Notes under the pieces: model-generated
Told to the model about the DNA's origin: nothing
The model's database searches: none
What the model saw: only the letters and a program-made list of their open reading frames with translations
Translations under genes and position numbers: made by a program
DNA from: Todiramphus chloris collaris
Taxonomy: Eukaryota; Chordata; Aves; Coraciiformes; Alcedinidae
Direction: 5' to 3'
Length of the DNA stretch: 64,000 bases
Assembly: GCA_025345505.1 (NCBI GenBank)
Contig: JANVCC010000011.1
Span: 871,230-935,229 of the forward strand
Shown here: positions 24,504 through 37,002 of the stretch, one piece after another
Layout of the letters: each line of letters opens with the position of its first letter
How positions within the stretch are numbered: position 1 is the first letter of the stretch

Positions 24504-24845
24504 GGAGAGGCTGAAACCTGGGAGTGTGCGGCTGAAAGGAAGAGGTGATCTAGCTGCTCTCTGCAACAATCTAAGAAGTATCTGTAGAGAAGAAGATGGC
24601 TCTTGACAAAAGGCAATGGATACAAGCTGCATCAAGGGAAAACTGGTTGAACAGTAGGAAAAAGTTTCTTACCGTGAGGGTAATCAAACCCTGGAGCAGG
24701 AACCAGAGGAAGGTGAGAATTTCCATCATTGGAGACATTCAGACTTTGCTAGAACATTGCCCTGAGCTACCTGGCCTGAGTTGGCCTTGCTTTGAGTGGG
24801 AGTTCAGAGCAGAGCCTGAGTTGCTGTCTCCATTATTTTGTCTTC
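24504..24845 (+). mobile_element. Old, highly diverged CR1-like LINE
   Basis: Translation in shifting frames gives RGDLAALCNNLR and later RKKFLTVRVIKPWSRNQRK. These align with the CR1 consensus-like RGDLxALYNxLK and RKNFFTxRVVxHWNRLPRE motifs seen in younger copies here. It lacks a clear ATTCTATGATTCT tail, so it is an older copy or a related CR1/L3 lineage element. Confidence 0.65.
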
Positions 24846-25565
24846 AAATGTAGACCCCGAGAAACATTTAATCTTTAACACTGTGATTAGAGCTAATGAG
24901 TTCAAAATTGACTAGGATGGTGAACTGTTCACACTTATAGTACAGAAGTAATTGCTTTAAGGACTATGAATTCACATACCATGAGTTTATTAATGAAATT
25001 TGTAACTTTTCTGTAGGAACTAAGTATTGTATTCATGGACAAAATGCTCCAGCTGATATTTGTTCTTGTTTATCCTCAGTTCCTGGTTCTAATGGGCACA
25101 GCTGGGAGTTGTAGTCATCTTTCATCTTCAGAGATGATTTAATAACTTGCTCGAAGAAGATTTTCTTCTGTTTGCTCAAATGAGGTCCAATGGGGTAATC
25201 CAGAAATGAAGAATCATGCTGTCAATTTTTACTTTGTATTCACTGGGTAAATGTTAGCTTGCCTCTTTTCCTCTCTAAGCTAATACTGATAAATGCCTGC
25301 AGGAAATTGATTCTTGAAAATGTCAGAAAATAGTGTAGTGAAGACTCGTTAGTAAACTCTTCATTGTATTCGGGAGTAAATTTAAACAACCTGAAAACAC
25401 ACTTGAGTGATGGTGGTGCTCCAGTTTGAGTGAGTTCTTGTGTTTGCTCTTGAGGTAGAGAGATGTTATTTAGAACTATGTGGCTTTGATCCTTCAACAA
25501 AATCCATTGATTTGCTAAAGGCAAGTGTCTGTGTTGGTGGATGTTTAGGGACACAAGGATGATGT
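24846..25565. other. Non-coding spacer
   Basis: Unique-looking AT-rich sequence between two CR1-type fragments. No gene seen. Confidence 0.5.
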
Positions 25566-25900
25566 GCACTGCAGAGAAGAGAAGGCTGAGCAGAGATCTT
25601 AACAATGTTTATAAATATCTGAAGGATGAGTGTCAAGAGGATGAGGACAGTCTGTTTTCGGCAGTGCCCAATAACAGGACAAGGGCCAGTGGGCACAAGT
25701 TGGAACCCAGGAGATTCCATCTTAACAGGAGGAAGAAATTCTTTCCTGTGAGGGCAGCAGAGCTCTGGACCAGACTGCCCTGAGAGGTTGTGGAGTCTCT
25801 TTCTCTAGAGAGATTCAAAACCTGCTTGAATTTGATGCTGGGTAACTTGTTGTATGTGACCCTGCTTTGGCAGGGGATTGGACTAGATGATCTGTGACAA
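25566..25900 (+). mobile_element. CR1 LINE fragment, older subfamily
   Basis: The sense strand reads AGAAGAGAAGGCTGAGCAGA, then codons for FHLNRRKKFFPVRAAELWTR, then GGGGATTGGACTAGATGATC at the 3' end. It resembles the copy at 43222 in its 3' segment. It is 5'-truncated and without a long tail. Confidence 0.88.
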
Positions 25901-28900
25901 AAATACCTTTTCTGTCTTGTTGAATTTGCAAGTTTGAGGGCCTGGTTGTAGTGGATGTCTCTGTGAATGCTGTCTGTATGCCTTCAGCATGGAGATTTAC
26001 AGTGTCCTATGGGAAAATGATAAATATCTTCTGGTGGGGTAATGGAGGAGATGAAAGTCATCCACAGGCTGCTCATCTGATCTGGTTAATGTAGCTCAGC
26101 TCTTCTAAAAGCTCTGCATTTAAACTGGTAGGTGCTCTCTCCTGGCGTGAAGGCTTGAATTGAAACAGAATGGTGGGAGAAGGAGTGTTTGCATGTCTAA
26201 TGATGGAGTCAAGAACAGGATGGAGTCAGGGAGAGAGGCCTTACCGTAGCCCAAAGGAAGCCAGTGGGTGTCTGGACATCTGAGCTGTGTGGAGCTATGG
26301 AGGTACTAATGTAACTTGTTCGAAGTCACTACTTGCTCTACTGGTTTTGATGTACTTCTAACAAAATTGAGTAACCATGGTTTGCTCCTGGATTATATCC
26401 TTAGAACTGCAAGCAGAACTGACCAGAGTGTGTTAAATGAATCAAGCAGTCTAAAATAGCTGTTGCCTAGAGAATTTAGTAATGGCATGGCAGAAGTGAT
26501 GTAGGATCATTTTCTCCAACCATGGATGTGACCTGTAATGGGGAGAAGACTGAAGCCAGCAGAGCATAGACCCAAGATTGAGTGGCATGCAAATAAAAAG
26601 CAAACGAGATGGGTAGCTAGGGTTACAATAGTAGACTGGCATTCAAGAGGCTGAGGTCTGTCCCTGTCATTTGCCCCTATCCTCAGCATGCCACATCACC
26701 CCTTCAGACCTTTGGGTTTTCCCCTTTGACTTTTCCCTATTGCCCAGTTTGCAGCTGCCATTATTCCAGAAGCATGGCTGGCTGAGTGGAACTAGAGAAA
26801 GATGCTCATATTTGATATTTTTATTTTTTTGTGTGTATATGTGTGTGGTCAGATCCACACGCTTTTGTTCTCCATCTGCTTGTGCATGCCCTGACCAATG
26901 TGCTGCCAGGTTTTGGGAGTGCTCAGTCTCCCTCTGGTTTCCTCTGACCAGAAATTCCAGCCTCAAGCTGAGATGCCCTTCGGCAAGAAATTGTTTTAAA
27001 ATATTATATTTCCTATAAAAGGCTTCTGTTGTTCACAACTTGAATTTTCCTGTCAAAAAGAGGGGGTGGGGAAAGCAGGGAAACACATTGTCAAAATGCT
27101 TCTTCCTGCTCTAGTTTTATTTCTATTTAATTATTTAATTATTTTTAATGAATGAACAGGAGGTTTACTGTGTTCAGGAGACAGAGAATGGGTAGGGTCA
27201 GCCACGAAGACTGAAAGCATGAATACCCAGAGGCACTTTGACTTGAACAAGAACCTTCTTCATGTTGTATGACTGGCAATTCCAGAAACCAGTCTGTCCT
27301 TCTGATAGCTCCTTCTTTCTAGCTGGGGACTGCAAGCTCTGCTAAGGGGCACTCCAGCAGGCACAGCTACCATCTCACATGGCACACCGTTGTCCTGCTT
27401 CGAACGGTGGTATTTGCAGAGATGCTGGAGGGAACAGACTAGAAGTTGATATTCTTTAGCACCCCTTGTACCGAAGTTATTGTGAAAATCCTCTCCGATC
27501 ATGGGGAATGGAGGCGGAACTTGTTTCTATTAATGTTGTTGGAAAGAGACCCATGGGTTGGATGATAGGAAGGTATTCACACTATCTAGCTGTAGGTGTT
27601 GAAAGTGAGATGGTTTTAGAGGCTCTTTATATAGCCAACAAAGAGGACCAGCTTCCTCTAGGGCAAATTTAGATTGTTTAATCAAAACATGTTTTTACAG
27701 TCAGACAGAGGTTTGCTCCACACAGAGACCAATGTAGCCTTACATAGGTGTAGATAATAATTATTTTCCAGGGTAACTACAGATAAATATAGTTTTGGGG
27801 TTTTTTTTTGTAGTGCGGGGTGACTTCTTTCCACATTTCTGCAGTAGCTGGTTATACATATTAGAAACAGAAGCCTGTGACCATAACACAGATCCTATCA
27901 GCAGGTGAAGTGGAAAAATAATTTTAACTAACTTGTTAGATTGGATTATTCTGCATGATGTTTATTATCAGTGTTAATGTGGAGAAGTGAGACAGATGTT
28001 TTTATGGCTCTGGTTTGCACTGGCTTTTTCCAAGCACAGGACCACAGAGCACTCAGGTTTTGGATTTGGAAAGCCAACTATTTTAAGAGGAAGGCTGAAA
28101 AAAATGTGCGTTTAAAAGGAGGAAGAGGATCTCTGAACAGTTTTGGCAGAATAAACTCTGTTCTGCTTGAAGCGGCAATGAAATGAGGAGGGAGCTTGCT
28201 CTGCCAATAACATTTAATGACAAGTGATTTCCTGGTGCAGCATGAAATTTAAATTAACAGCCAAGAGGAATGCAGAATTGAAAGGGAACTGAGTTTATCC
28301 ACCCTTCTGAAATAATGAATCTAGCAATAAAAGGTTTTTGGTTCAAAGCCAAAATGCAAGGAAGGGAGTTGGAGCTTTCTATTGATTTCAGTGGATTCAT
28401 CTGATGCTTTTTGCTGCCCTTCTGCCCTCTTGCAATCACACTTTCTTTCTGGTTGGTAGCAAATGCTTCCCATCTTTCTTGTCTTTGCTCTTCAAATGAA
28501 GGTTGGGTTTTTATGCAGTGGTCTATGGTGAAGGGCTTTTTTTGTTTTCTTTTCTTTTTCCCCATGGTCTGTGGTTTAAAGTTTTTGGCTTCTCTTTGTA
28601 AATGTTTCTTGATGTGGGGCCCTCCAAGCTGATGGAGCTCTAAGTCTGAAAGGAATCAATAGGTGGGGTTTTCTTTGTTGTTGTTTTTGTTTTATGGGTC
28701 TTTTTGTTTGGTTTTTTGTTTGTTTTGGTTTTGTTTGTTTTTATTTATTTTGCTGTTAGTTTTAATTAATGTTGTTCAAAGACCAAGGCACCTGTAGGGC
28801 TGACTAACTTAAATGGTGAATGCAGGTTTATTCTTGCCTTATTTCAAGCCCCCTTATGCTCTCTGAGAAGGGTTTTGATGGGGTGTCATGAAAATTATGG

Positions 28901-29749
28901 TACCCTATTTGCTGCTCTCGCCTGACTTAAACTTACTCCACAAACCAGTAGGTTGTTTCCTCTGGCTGGTCTCTGTGGTAGCTTAGTGTAAAGTTGTTAA
29001 TGTTTTCTGGCTTTTAGCCTGTTAAAGAAAATATCTTTTAATCAGAAAAAGAAATCCGCTTTGTTGCCCATCTCCTCACTTTGAAGCAACCACAGCCTCA
29101 CCCCTATATTTAAAGCTTTTTAGGTGAAATCTTGCTTGATATGGTTTCAGCTACCCTGGGAGAGCTTGAGTGGTGACCTACTGCCACAGAGGGTTTGAGC
29201 ATTGGTGCAATCCTCATGATTGGATGCGAGTCAAAAGAGGGGTACTGTAAAACACTCTGTTTCCATCTGTGAGCTGCCATGAGTAGTTATACTGGCATAA
29301 ACTGGGGGAAGCTCACAGCAGCACTACAGCAGTGGCATTTGACTTCCTTCAGTGGAAAACTTCAAGGGCTGCACAAGTTGGAAGGGACCCAACTTTACCC
29401 AAATTTGACTGTTGTTTGCTATAAGCAAATCTGTGTAGGAATGGGGCTCTAATCCATCCAGCACTGGCATTTCCTTTTGCCCATTCACTGTTCAAAGCAG
29501 GTTTCTCTTTTAATTCGTTTTGAAACTCTGTATCACTTCTGGGTATGAAAGCGGATGCTGGAGGCACTGTATTTGTTTTAGAGGATCTCCTGCAGTTTTA
29601 TCCCAAGGCCAGGAGATGTAGGTGCATCTCAAGGATGCAAGTCCTGCTGCTCACTTGGGATGAGCTTATAGAGGTCTCCAGCAAACACTGCAGGTGGAGG
29701 AAGGCATACTGGGATGAGTGTCAACTGGGGTGACTCCAGCAACTTCAGT
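25901..29749. other. Non-coding stretch with G/T-rich tract
   Basis: No gene recognised. A GTTT/TTTTG-rich tract lies at about 28668-28752, and an ATTTAATTATTT run near 27120-27150. The rest looks like ordinary intronic DNA. Confidence 0.55.
28668..28752. repeat. (GTTTT)n-type low-complexity tract
   Basis: Irregular repetition of GTTT and GTTTT units over about 85 bp. This is a simple sequence. Confidence 0.85.
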
Positions 29750-30568
29750 GAATCATAGAATGGTTTGGATTGGAAGGGACCTTTCAAGGTCATCTAGTCC
29801 AACCCTCTGCAGTGAGCAGGGACATCTGCAACTACAGAAATTATAGAATCATAGAATCATCTAGGTTAGAAAAGACCTTTAAGAACATGGAGTCCAACCA
29901 TTAACCCTACTCTACCAAGTCTACCACTAAGCCACATGCCCAAGCACTACATATATATGGCTTTGAAACATATCCAGGGATGATGAGTCAACCACCTCCC
30001 TGGGCAGTATGTTCTAATGCCTGACAACCCTTTCAGTGGGAAGAAAAAAAAAAAAGTTCCTAATGTCCAGTTTAAAATCTCCCCTGGAGCAGCTTGAGGC
30101 CATTCCCTCTTGTTCTGTCACTAGTTACTTGTGAGAAGAGACCAGCTCCTACCTCTCTACAACATCCTTTCAGGTAATTGCAGAGTGTGATAAGGTCTCC
30201 CCTCAGCCTCTTTTTCTTCAGACTAAATAGCCCCAGTTCCCTCAGCCGCTCCTCGTAGGACTTGTTCTCCAGGCCTTGAAAGGTGTTCAGAGACCCATCC
30301 AACCTCACCTGGAATATTTCCAGGGATGGGGCATTGACCACCATTCTGGGCAGCCTGGGCCAGGGTCTCACCACCCTCAGTGTAAAAAATTTCTTCCTTC
30401 TCTCTAGTCTAGATCTCTCTCTTTTAGTTTAAAACCACCACACCTTGTCCTGTCATAACAGGCCCCTACTAAAAAGTCTGTCCCCATCTTTCTGACAGGC
30501 CCCTTTAAGGACTGAAAGGCCACAAGAAGGTCTCCCTGGAGCCTTCTCTTCTTCTCTTGTAGGCTGAA
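29750..30568 (-). mobile_element. CR1 LINE (outer), split by a second CR1
   Basis: The outer element is a minus-orientation CR1 of the subfamily seen at 8993. Its 3' terminus is at 29750-29834 (GAATCATAGAATGGTTTGG to AGCAGGGACATCTGCAACTA). It resumes at about 30281 (GGTGTTCAGAGACCCATCC) and runs to 30568 (CAAGAAGGTCTCCCTGGAG, then AGGCTGAA). In the intact copies these two blocks are only a few bases apart, so the intervening 440 bp is a later insertion. Sequence matching and order are direct observations. Confidence 0.9.
29842..30280 (-). mobile_element. CR1 LINE (inner), nested insertion
   Basis: A second CR1, also in minus orientation but of the AGATCAAGTCC-type subfamily, lies inside the outer copy. 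It starts with the tail TATAGAATCATAGAATCATC, has an internal A-run at about 30044-30055, and ends at its own 5' truncation after GACTTGTTCTCCAGGCC. Because it interrupts the outer copy, it inserted later. Confidence 0.9.
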
Positions 30569-33500
30569 GACTTTTTTTGGTTTACAAATGGTATCACACT
30601 AAGAGATGTCTTCTAGCATATGTGCGTTCAGCTAAAATGTAGGAATGGGTGAGAAAATGCATCACTTTGAGTACAGCGACTTTGACTAAGTTGAAATAGT
30701 CCTTGTAGGAGGGGTAGGCAGGAAAGTGTATGTAGATGAACTTCATATCATCTCCTTACAGATCTTGCATGAAATAAAGTAATCTTCCTGTGCCTCTCTG
30801 CTTTCCTGTACCAACTGTGCCAGGTAGTAAATAATGTTCTGGCCTTTGTGTACACTGGGGAGTTGCAGCAAAAGAGGCTGGCACCGACTTCAGTTAACCA
30901 AAACTAATCCCCACATTGGAAAAGTCTCGTATGTGCTCTGTGATATTAATTTCAGGTCTGTTTCAAACAAGTAAGATTAAAACTTGCAGCACAACAGCAG
31001 GTAAAATGACTGAGTGAACTTCACAGCTGAATCACAAACTGGCTTATTTGGTGGTAAAGTCCTTTATTTTTTCATTTATTTATTTATTTTAGCATCCTTT
31101 TGGAGTTAATTATGCTCCCACCTGACACAGGGAGGGGATTTGGGATACACAAATGTGGTGGAAATTGTGGGTGAAACATGGAAAATTTTTTTCTTTTCCA
31201 TCTGTTTTTAAGGATTTTGTGATTAAAAAAAAAAAATCACTGAAGCTGCAACATGGTAACATGTTTCAGTCTTCATTTGTTTCCTTTTGAGGCTCTTCTG
31301 ATTATGCCTGTAAATACTGTTGGAGTAAGAAGTTTCATTCTCATTGCTAGAAGTGGCCCCACAACAGACCTGAGATCACAGGGGTACGCCTGAGATCTCT
31401 GCTTTTGAAGTGCTTCTGCAGTGACAAATCTACAGTTTGAGCCTGACCCTTTTAAACATTCTCACTTCAGTGTCACTTTTCTTATTTCAATTGATACTGC
31501 CTCCATCCTTCTTTAGGCTGTGGCCTTCTCAGTGGGTATGCTCTGCAAAGACTTCGTGTACTAGTTGGCATCTTTTGAGGTTAGCTTAGCACGTGGCACA
31601 TGTTCAGTTTGGCCATTTAGCTGTAGGAAAAATGTGACTCTTCATTTATTGTTTTCCTCTAAAATAAAATGTTGGTATAGTGAGGTTAATACTGGTTTGT
31701 GCCATTCTGTAAGACATCACAGCTAGATCTGCATTATGGAGTACTGTTGGCCCAAGACAAGAGGTTTATGAAAGGAGATGAGATCCTAACATCCAAGAAC
31801 CAAATATTTTGTAAGTGGTGGTGTGGTTGCTTAGGAGTAGCCTTCATTGGGTCCTGTGGACCAAGTGCCTGTTGAGGAGTACTGGGTTCACTCCTGGAGC
31901 TCATTCTGGTTGAGCTTCATCCAGAGCCCTTTAGCAAAGTGAACCAGAGCACACAAGGCAGAACAAAAAGATGAGCTACTTCCAAATAGCACCGTGATAG
32001 CAATGAAGGTACTAATGTAGATGTGCTCGGTCACATTCCTTTGCAGGATACTACTGAGTGTTGTGTGAGATGAGCATGTTAAGCTTAGTGCAAGTAATTA
32101 GTGAGCATGTCCATCTTATCCTGGTGTGAAGAGGGAAAAACTAAAAGAGGGGAAGATAAGGCTTCTTAGAAGAACTGCCGAAAAATGTCAGTGTCAATAT
32201 TCATAAAATTTCATGGAACTGAAAATGTGGATGTTTTTTCAAGCACCTTCAAATTTCGCAGTGGTTCTGCCTGAAACTTCTGTAGGTGAAGTGACACTGT
32301 TTCCTTCACCTACTTGTGTCTGTGATGGAGTGATCAGGATGACATGATTTAGTCTTTATACTTGGCAGTAGATGTTGGAAGGTGTTGCATGTTATGTGTT
32401 TCATCTTACTTTAAAGCATGTGGGAGCTTGCAAAGTAAGGGCCTGTAAACCTCTGAGGGGCTGTTGGACGGAGCTTGTACAGGACCTGTACAATGTATTG
32501 TGAAGGTAGGTCAGATTCACATAGGTTCAGATTCTAGTTCAATTTGTGCTGAATAATATCAGTGGTGCTGGGAAGACATTCCCTGGTCTTCCGAAAGCCC
32601 ACACAGAACTGTGCTTGAACTCCCTGGTATATGTCAACCCTTGAAGAATTTGACAGGGTTTTCACAAAATCAGCCAGGCAAATATATCTGGCAAATACAC
32701 CATCAAGGACAGACCAAAAATAGCTTTTGGAGAGCTTGACGCAAGCTATCTTACTCGTGTGTAAATGGAGGGGAACGGGGGGACGGGACATAGCGTGAAT
32801 ACTGTCCAAGCTTATCCCATAATGAAATTTAAAGAGCTGAAGGATTCTAATTTTTTTTTTTTTGTAGCAATGTTGGTCCTCAGCACTTGAGATACCGTAG
32901 ACCTCCCTTGCCTTGCCAAAACCAGTCCAGTTTCATCGGTGTTGCTGTTAGGTGCAAGGAGGTGTTGGATATAAATGGAAGGGGGAAAAAACCCAGCAAA
33001 CAATAGGGAAAATTATGTTTGAAAGCTTGGAGATCTGCAGACTGGAAGGCATCCAGGAGAAAATAGTCATAGTCTGCTGAAACGGTTAGCAACAACTTCC
33101 TCCTGGGGAATATTGGTGGGATGGAGTGAAGGTGTGAGTGGGTTTTGGTTTGGGTGTTTATGTAATCCAGATGTTCCACGGGTAGATTTAATCTGAAACT
33201 TTGTGGTTGGAAAGGGTTGTCTTGGCTGTGCAGTGGTGGCTGGTGTGAAGGAGGTTCATCGTGAAGAAATGTTGCGGCCTTGCTGCTGTGTTTTGGGACT
33301 GGGGAAGGCTGGTGTTGGCTATAGAGCTGATGTGTAGATGCTGTGGCTGACATCTTAGTACCAAGGGTGGGAAAACTCCCATTCCAACCCCAGTATCTTC
33401 CCTCCAGGAGATCACCTGTGCATATAGGCGCAGAGCTGTGCATGAGGATGACAGATTATAGTCTTTTAGCTCATGTCAGAGCAGTTTGGCCATGCAGTTT

Positions 33501-34615
33501 TGAATGTACTCAGTAGTTGCCCTGCAGAAGCCCCTTCGTACCTCCTGGTCCATTTTGCCCCATTTATCTGGAACACAAAGCCCCTTGTGGGACTTAGGCA
33601 TCTGTTGCTACAGAGATTTGACAGTAGTTGGCTAACAAACTGGCGCCGAGTTGTAAAAATGTTTTAACCATTACTCCAGCCAAGAATTGTGAATTTCTAG
33701 CAGAAAAGATAATTATTGGCTCAGCCAAATTTAAATAATTCCAGCCATTTTTATTGCTTTATTTTTCTTTCGGAACTTTTTATAAGATGGAGCATACAAG
33801 GAAGAGCTGTATCACAAGTTTGGTATCCAGGGTGATGCACGATGTAAAAACAGTCACTACACAGCTAAGTAAATAGCTTTGGACCAGAAGAGGGACAGTG
33901 GAGGCGAAGAATAGTAGTTTTTCTTGTATCACCAAAAGTGTGTTTATATTGGTTACATTGTTTTGCATAATTGAAAAGCTATGAGACAGTTCACTGGAGA
34001 AAAGGGCATTTTCAAAAGAGATTAATGTCATGCTCAGGGTTTAGAAGGAAATTATAGTAGCAGAGTTGCTCATACCCTTTTTCATTTTTCATCCCTTCTT
34101 GCTCATTCTGGGAAGAGAGGATTCATTTGAATATTTTCCACAAAGGATATATTTCAGTTTTGTTCTGAACAGACTGGATGCCATTTGAAATGGGAACACG
34201 TCTGGACTGTCAAATGCCTGCAGAATAAAACTAACAAGGAGCGTGTGGAAATGGTGCTGGTTGAGGGCAGTTTTCTTGCAACGCTGGTCTCTGCATGGAT
34301 TTTTAACCTTGCTATTGGAGCAGGACACTGAACAGATGTTTTAGGGATTTGTTTTGTGTGTGTGTGGAGTATTTTTTGAAACATTCATCAAAACTGAATG
34401 TCAGTGTAAATCACTCCTTTCCCCACCCTCTCCCAGCGCTGGTGTGATCTCTCCTCCTACCATATTATTTGCAAAGCACTTGCATATGTGGTGATGGTGG
34501 TAATAAAAGTTGTGGATGGGTGGTTTGGCTCTGCAGGATCCAAGTGACCTTGGGGAGGAAGTGTTCATATGTCTTTGTGGTAGTAGCATCCCTAACCTGC
34601 TGCATAGTCTGTGCC
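30569..34615. other. Non-coding stretch
   Basis: No gene recognised. A 187-codon minus-strand frame at 32880-33443 has no known domain and is rejected below. A TTGGC-TCA-GCCAA palindrome lies at 33716-33728, an ATTT simple repeat at about 31072-31092, and a TG run near 34354-34365. Confidence 0.55.
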
Positions 34616-34705
34616 ATAGAATCATTTAGGTTGGAAAAAATCATCATAGATCCAACTGCACGGCCAAGTCCACCACTAAACCACCATCAGCACCATGGCT
34701 ACACA
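34616..34705 (-). mobile_element. CR1 LINE, short 3' remnant (reverse orientation)
   Basis: About 90 bp of CR1 3' end is present: ATAGAATCATTTAGGTTGG, then CCAAGTCCACCACTAAACC. It is in minus orientation and heavily truncated. Confidence 0.85.
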
Positions 34706-35146
34706 AGCAATAACTGTCTTGTCATTTAGGCTGAACCCATGGGAGACAGTGGGATGCCAAGTTGTATCTCCACATGTGAATGGAAAAGCTAAACAGTTGC
34801 CTCAAAAAAACGCAACCCCAAAGAAACCCAACCCAAAACTGAAACCAAACACAAAATCCGTATCTGTATCCAGAAATTCTCCTGCATTCTACATGCCCTG
34901 AAAGCTGGAGAAATTCCATCCTGACCCTGTGTAAGATGGATCTACATAAGCAAGCCCTCTTCCCAGAGCTGTGGACCAGGGTTGATTCTCCCACCTCCCC
35001 CAAGGGAGAAAGGTCTGAAATCTGCCCTTGGAAATGTCTAGTTACTCTATTTCATCTCAACAGCTTCTAGATGAGATATTGGACAGGATGGGGAACTGGC
35101 CCTGAAATGTGATAGTATTAACGCTGACTTCTCTTTTCACCCACAG
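34706..35146. other. Intron end upstream of first visible GDPD5 exon
   Basis: Sequence leading to the acceptor TTCTCTTTTCACCCACAG at 35129-35146, which has a good polypyrimidine tract. An A/C-rich tract (AAACCCAACCC type) lies at about 34800-34860. No other gene. Confidence 0.7.
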
Positions 35147-35250
35147 TGGGAACGTCTCTGGTTCCTCATCCTCACTTCGTCCTTCTTCCTGACCCTGGTC
35201 TGGTTTTACTTCTGGTGGGAAGTTCACAATGACTACAATGAAATCAACTG
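35147..35250 (+). CDS. GDPD5: GDPD5 (GDE2) coding exon: TM1 and first extracellular loop
   Basis: This exon encodes the start of the membrane region of glycerophosphodiester phosphodiesterase domain-containing protein 5, a six-pass plasma-membrane enzyme that cleaves GPI anchors (for example RECK) and promotes motor-neuron differentiation. The 104-nt exon begins in phase 0 after CCCACAG and ends in phase 2 before GTAAGT. It translates as WERLWFLILTSS followed by FFLTLVWFYFWWEVHNDYNEIN. The hydrophobic stretch (about residues 43-63, counting 39 residues upstream) is TM1. The WWEVHNDY block is, from memory, highly conserved in GDPD5 and separates it from GDPD4 and GDPD2. There is no initiating Met: an upstream exon of about 39 codons must exist, and I could not find it in the window. 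Confidence 0.95.
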
Positions 35251-35510
35251 GTAAGTAGTGTTTCTCTGTCGTGGAGGAGCAAACCCTTAACAAATTTGTC
35301 TGACATCATATGCCTTCAAGAGGTGTTTGACACTGTTGGATGCATTTAGGTCCTTCAGATAGACAGTAAAGGAAAGATGAGGAGGGAAGTGAGACTGAAG
35401 GAGAACTGCTTCTGCCTGTCTTCACTGATAGATATGTCCTCACATTTCCATTGTGTGGCTGTAATGGAGCTTGGGGTGGGTAAAGATGGTGCTGAAAACA
35501 TGTAGATAGA

Positions 35511-35576
35511 ATTTTTTTTCTTTTTTTTCTTTTCTTTTTTTTTCTTTTTTTTTGGTTGCTGTTTGTTTGTTTTTTT
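35511..35576. repeat. T-rich (TTTTC/TTTG) low-complexity tract
   Basis: T-runs separated by single C or G bases over about 65 bp just after the first visible exon. On the minus strand this is an A-rich tract. Confidence 0.9.
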
Positions 35577-36202
35577 CTATGGTTGGCTGCTTTTGGTAGC
35601 AGCTGAGCAATCTAGTGGCATCTTTCTGCAAAATATACATGGCAAAATTAAGCCTGAAGCAGACATGGGTGTGGAAAACTTTGCAAACTTGGAAGGAGCT
35701 GAAAACAAGCTTTCCAGTGGGATGTGCTGGGGAGTTTGGGGTGTTGCCAGCTCCCCCTCAGAGCTGGAAATTATTCTCCCTTTTTCTATCTCAGAAGCAT
35801 CTTATAGCATTTTTACAGTACCTTGGGCTCTCTTGTAATCAAACTGCTTTGACCTCATTTTCTTGTCAAAGATGATATGTAAACTGTATTTTAAAATGCA
35901 GTGGGTAGTTGATCCTTTAAATAAATCACCTGCTTTAGATGCTGAAGTTGTGTGATGGTGGGTGTTTATTAAATGACGTGAGCTGTCTCCTCTCAGGAGT
36001 GTGGTTTTCCTTTTTGCTCAGACCCACGCTCTGAGAACTGAAACCATCATCATTGCTCTTGATAATTTAAAATGCTAGCATAAAAAAAGCATTTTTTAAT
36101 TTTTTTTATATTTTTTTGAAGGGTGTTTTAGAACTCCTCTTTATTTCAATTCATACCTTTAGTAAAGGATCCATTCCAGAGGGACATAGGCAAACTTGAA
36201 GT

Positions 36203-37002
36203 TGGCCTGTGTGTACCTCATGAGATTCAACAAGGCCAAGTGCAAGGTCTGGCACTTGGGTCAGGGTAATGCCTATTATCGATCCAGGCTGGGGGATGAA
36301 GGAATGGAGAGCATCCCTGCAGAGAAGGACTTGAGGGTACTGAGGGGTGAAAAGCTGGACATGAGCCAGCAACGTGCACTCACAGCCCAGAAGCCAATGG
36401 CATCCTGGTCTGCATCCAGAGCAGTGTGGGCAGCAAGGCAGGGAGGGGATTCTGCCCCTCTGCTCTGCTCTGGGGAGACCCCCCTGCAGTGCTGGGTCCA
36501 GCCCTGGAGTCCTCAGCACAGGAGAGACAGGGACCTGTTGGAGCGGGGCCAGAGGAGGCCACAGCAATGCTGGGAGGGCTGGAACCCCTCTGCTGGGAGG
36601 CCAGGCTGAGGGCATTGGGACTGTTCAGCCCGGAGAAGAGAAGGCTCCAGGGAGACCTTCTTGTGACCTTTCAGTACTTAAAGGAGGCCTATCAGAAAAA
36701 TGGGGACTGTCATTTTAGCGGGTTCTTTTGTGACAGGGCAAGAGGTGATGATTTTAAAATAAGAGGGGAGATGTAGGCTAGAAAGAAGGAAGAAGTTTTT
36801 TTTTATGCTGAGGGTGGCGAGACCCTGGCCCAGGTTGCCCAGAGAGGTGGTCAGTGCCCCATCCCTGGAAACATTCCAGGTGAGGTTGGGTGGCTCCCTG
36901 AGCAACCTGCTCTAGTTGCAGATGTCCCTGCTTTTTGCAGGAATGTTGTACTAGGTGACCTCTAAAGGTCCCTTCCAATCCAAACCACTCTGTGATTCTA
37001 TA
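36203..37002 (+). mobile_element. CR1 LINE fragment
   Basis: Sense-orientation CR1 of about 800 bp. The 5' part encodes [17 protein letters not shown] from the reverse-transcriptase C-terminus, then [17 protein letters not shown] in another frame. The 3' part reads GGTTGCCCAGAGAGGTGGTC and ends at CTCTGTGATTCTATAA. Frameshifts and 5' truncation make it inactive. Confidence 0.95.

Noticed and set aside
32880-33443. 187-codon minus-strand open frame
   Set aside because: No family resemblance or motif; His/Ser/Pro-rich composition without pattern; antisense to the intron.
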